Assembly (NCBI GenBank): GCA_032718865.1
Contig: JALUTQ010000007.1
Span: 1,116,001 to 1,180,000 of the forward strand
Source of the DNA: Tilletia caries
Lineage: Eukaryota > Basidiomycota > Exobasidiomycetes > Tilletiales > Tilletiaceae
Length of the DNA: 64,000 nt
Reading direction: 5' to 3'
Shown: in pieces, positions 62,941-64,000 of the stretch
How positions within the stretch are numbered: the stretch's first letter is position 1
Layout: each line of letters begins with the position of its first letter
Notes under the pieces: model-generated
The model's database searches: none
Told to the model about the DNA's origin: nothing
The model's input: only the letters and a program-made list of their open reading frames with translations
Position numbers and translations under genes: made by a program

Positions 62941-64000
62941 TTGCAGCTCGTCCGGGTCTACAACGAGGAGAACGCTTCTCAGAAGCACACGGCGGAGCGC
63001 AGCGCCAACGCCATGGCAATGGCCGCTGCCAGCCAACATCTCCACATCGCCATCAAGGGCGCGGCAAACAAGGCCCGCTCCGGCAAGTCCTCTTCGGGTG
63101 GCGGCAAGAAGAAGTCTTCTTCTTCGCCTTCTTCTTCTCAGGCGACCTCCGGCAGCAGCAAGGGCAAGGGCAACAGCAACGGCAACAGCAAGCGTCTGCT
63201 CTGCTACGGCTGTGGTGCTCGCGACCACGAACGTCCGGACTGTCCAGTCGCGAGCCACCTTCTTCCCGGCAATGGTCCGATCTGCTGGACATGCCACAAG
63301 CAAGGCCACGTCAAGTCCGAGTGTCCCAAGTCGACTTCGTCGTCCGGAAAGGCTGCCGCCGCCCTCGAGTCTTATCCAGACGCCGACGAGATGCTCGCAG
63401 CCATGTTTGAGCCCTCCGTTCTTGCCGCCTCCACGACGTCGACCTTGATTCCCTTCATGATCGACTCTGGTGCATCACAGCACATTGTCGACCGACCCGA
63501 GCTGCTCCTCAACTCTCGGAAAGCGGACAAGACCTTGACCTTCAAGACGGTTGGCTCCAAGCAGGCATCCGACCACATCGGCGATGTCACTGGACTTCTT
63601 CCCTCCGGCCGCCGCGTCACTTTCCTGGACGTTGTGCTTCTCCCCGGCGCCGGAGTCAACTTGCTTTCGGAGGAACTGCTGCGCGAGCGTGGCTGGATCA
63701 AAGTCATCGACGAGGATGACAACGCCCACCTCCAGCACAAGGACAACGCCTCTTGGCGCATGCCTTTGACCAAGCGTGGTCGAGCTCGATGGCTGCTGTT
63801 ACACGTCGACCTTGCGGCCTCCACATCGTCTCACTCAGCGATGATGGCACCAATGCAGCCCGCTCAGCGCGATCCCGCTCTCGAGGTTCACATTCGCCTC
63901 GGTCACTTGGGCTTCAGCACCATCAAGAAGCTCGTCCGTTCGGGTCATCTTCCTCCCATTCCTGGGCTGAACGATGCCACGCCTTGGTGCGATAGCTGCG
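62941..64000 (+). pseudogene. copia gag end, zinc knuckles, protease and integrase start
   Basis: Reading from the TTG at 62941, the frame stays open to the window end. It has LQLVRVYNEENASQKH, a Ser/Lys-rich linker, two CCHC knuckles (CYGCGARDHERPDC and CWTCHKQGHVKSEC), the protease FMIDSGASQHIVD, NLLSEELLRERGW, and the integrase zinc-binding start (IRLGHLGFSTIKKLV ... CDSC). A one-base change at the T7 run separates it from the gag start, so either a frameshifting site or a broken copy. The remainder of pol is outside the window. Confidence 0.8.

Larger units (their letters stand above)
61732..64000 (+). mobile_element. Second copia-type retrotransposon, truncated by window end
   Basis: 80-bp LTR, tRNA-Lys half-type primer site, a CT-rich leader of about 550 bp, gag from 62375, two zinc knuckles, protease and the start of integrase, reaching the window edge. 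It differs from the element at 30889-37407 in LTR length, primer type, gag sequence and having two knuckles, so it belongs to a separate lineage. Confidence 0.85.

Overview
The window is a GC-rich eukaryotic nuclear segment, most likely from a basidiomycete fungus. A smut-type or yeast-like Ustilaginomycotina lineage is my best guess, but that rank is inference. Coding genes sit close together on both strands. Many are split by short GT...AG introns (mostly about 50-110 nt), and intergenic spacers are pyrimidine-rich. The recognisable fungal set includes Vtc1, an RRM protein, Exo84, a Sec14-like protein, a Dur3-type urea transporter, a Pfa4-type palmitoyltransferase and a SelO/Fmp40 AMPylator.

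Layout. 1-2081 has no supported gene. 2082-28964 is a compact housekeeping block: Vtc1-like (+), RRM protein (+), acyl-CoA synthetase (-), ankyrin+DIL protein (-), short-chain dehydrogenase (+), SelO (-), a 2-kb unit bounded by inverted repeats, DHHC palmitoyltransferase (+), MOSC protein (-), RING-H2 ubiquitin ligase (+). 28965-30883 is a spacer. 30889-37407 is a complete-length but coding-broken Ty1/copia retrotransposon on the minus strand, with target-site duplications. 37705-56712 is a second gene block: a multi-TM protein (+), Exo84 (-), Sec14-like (+), Dur3-like (-), a tRNA-Ala, a weakly supported small gene (-), an ASH/MSP-module protein (+), an uncharacterised protein (+) and a serine-rich protein with a possible PP1-docking motif (-). 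57326-61455 is sparse and ends in a SWIM/cysteine-cluster gene cut by an LTR. 61456-64000 holds a miniature LTR unit in tandem with the 5' part of a second copia element, which runs off the window.

I rebuilt exon-intron structures by hand from splice consensus, frame continuity and family motifs; precise junctions are predictions. The most unusual items are the 57-bp terminal inverted repeats with a 7-bp direct repeat around a roughly 2-kb unit between SelO and the palmitoyltransferase, the 80-bp-LTR miniature element whose primer site matches a tRNA-Lys(CUU) anticodon arm, and the copia element whose LTR ends read AG...CT rather than TG...CA.
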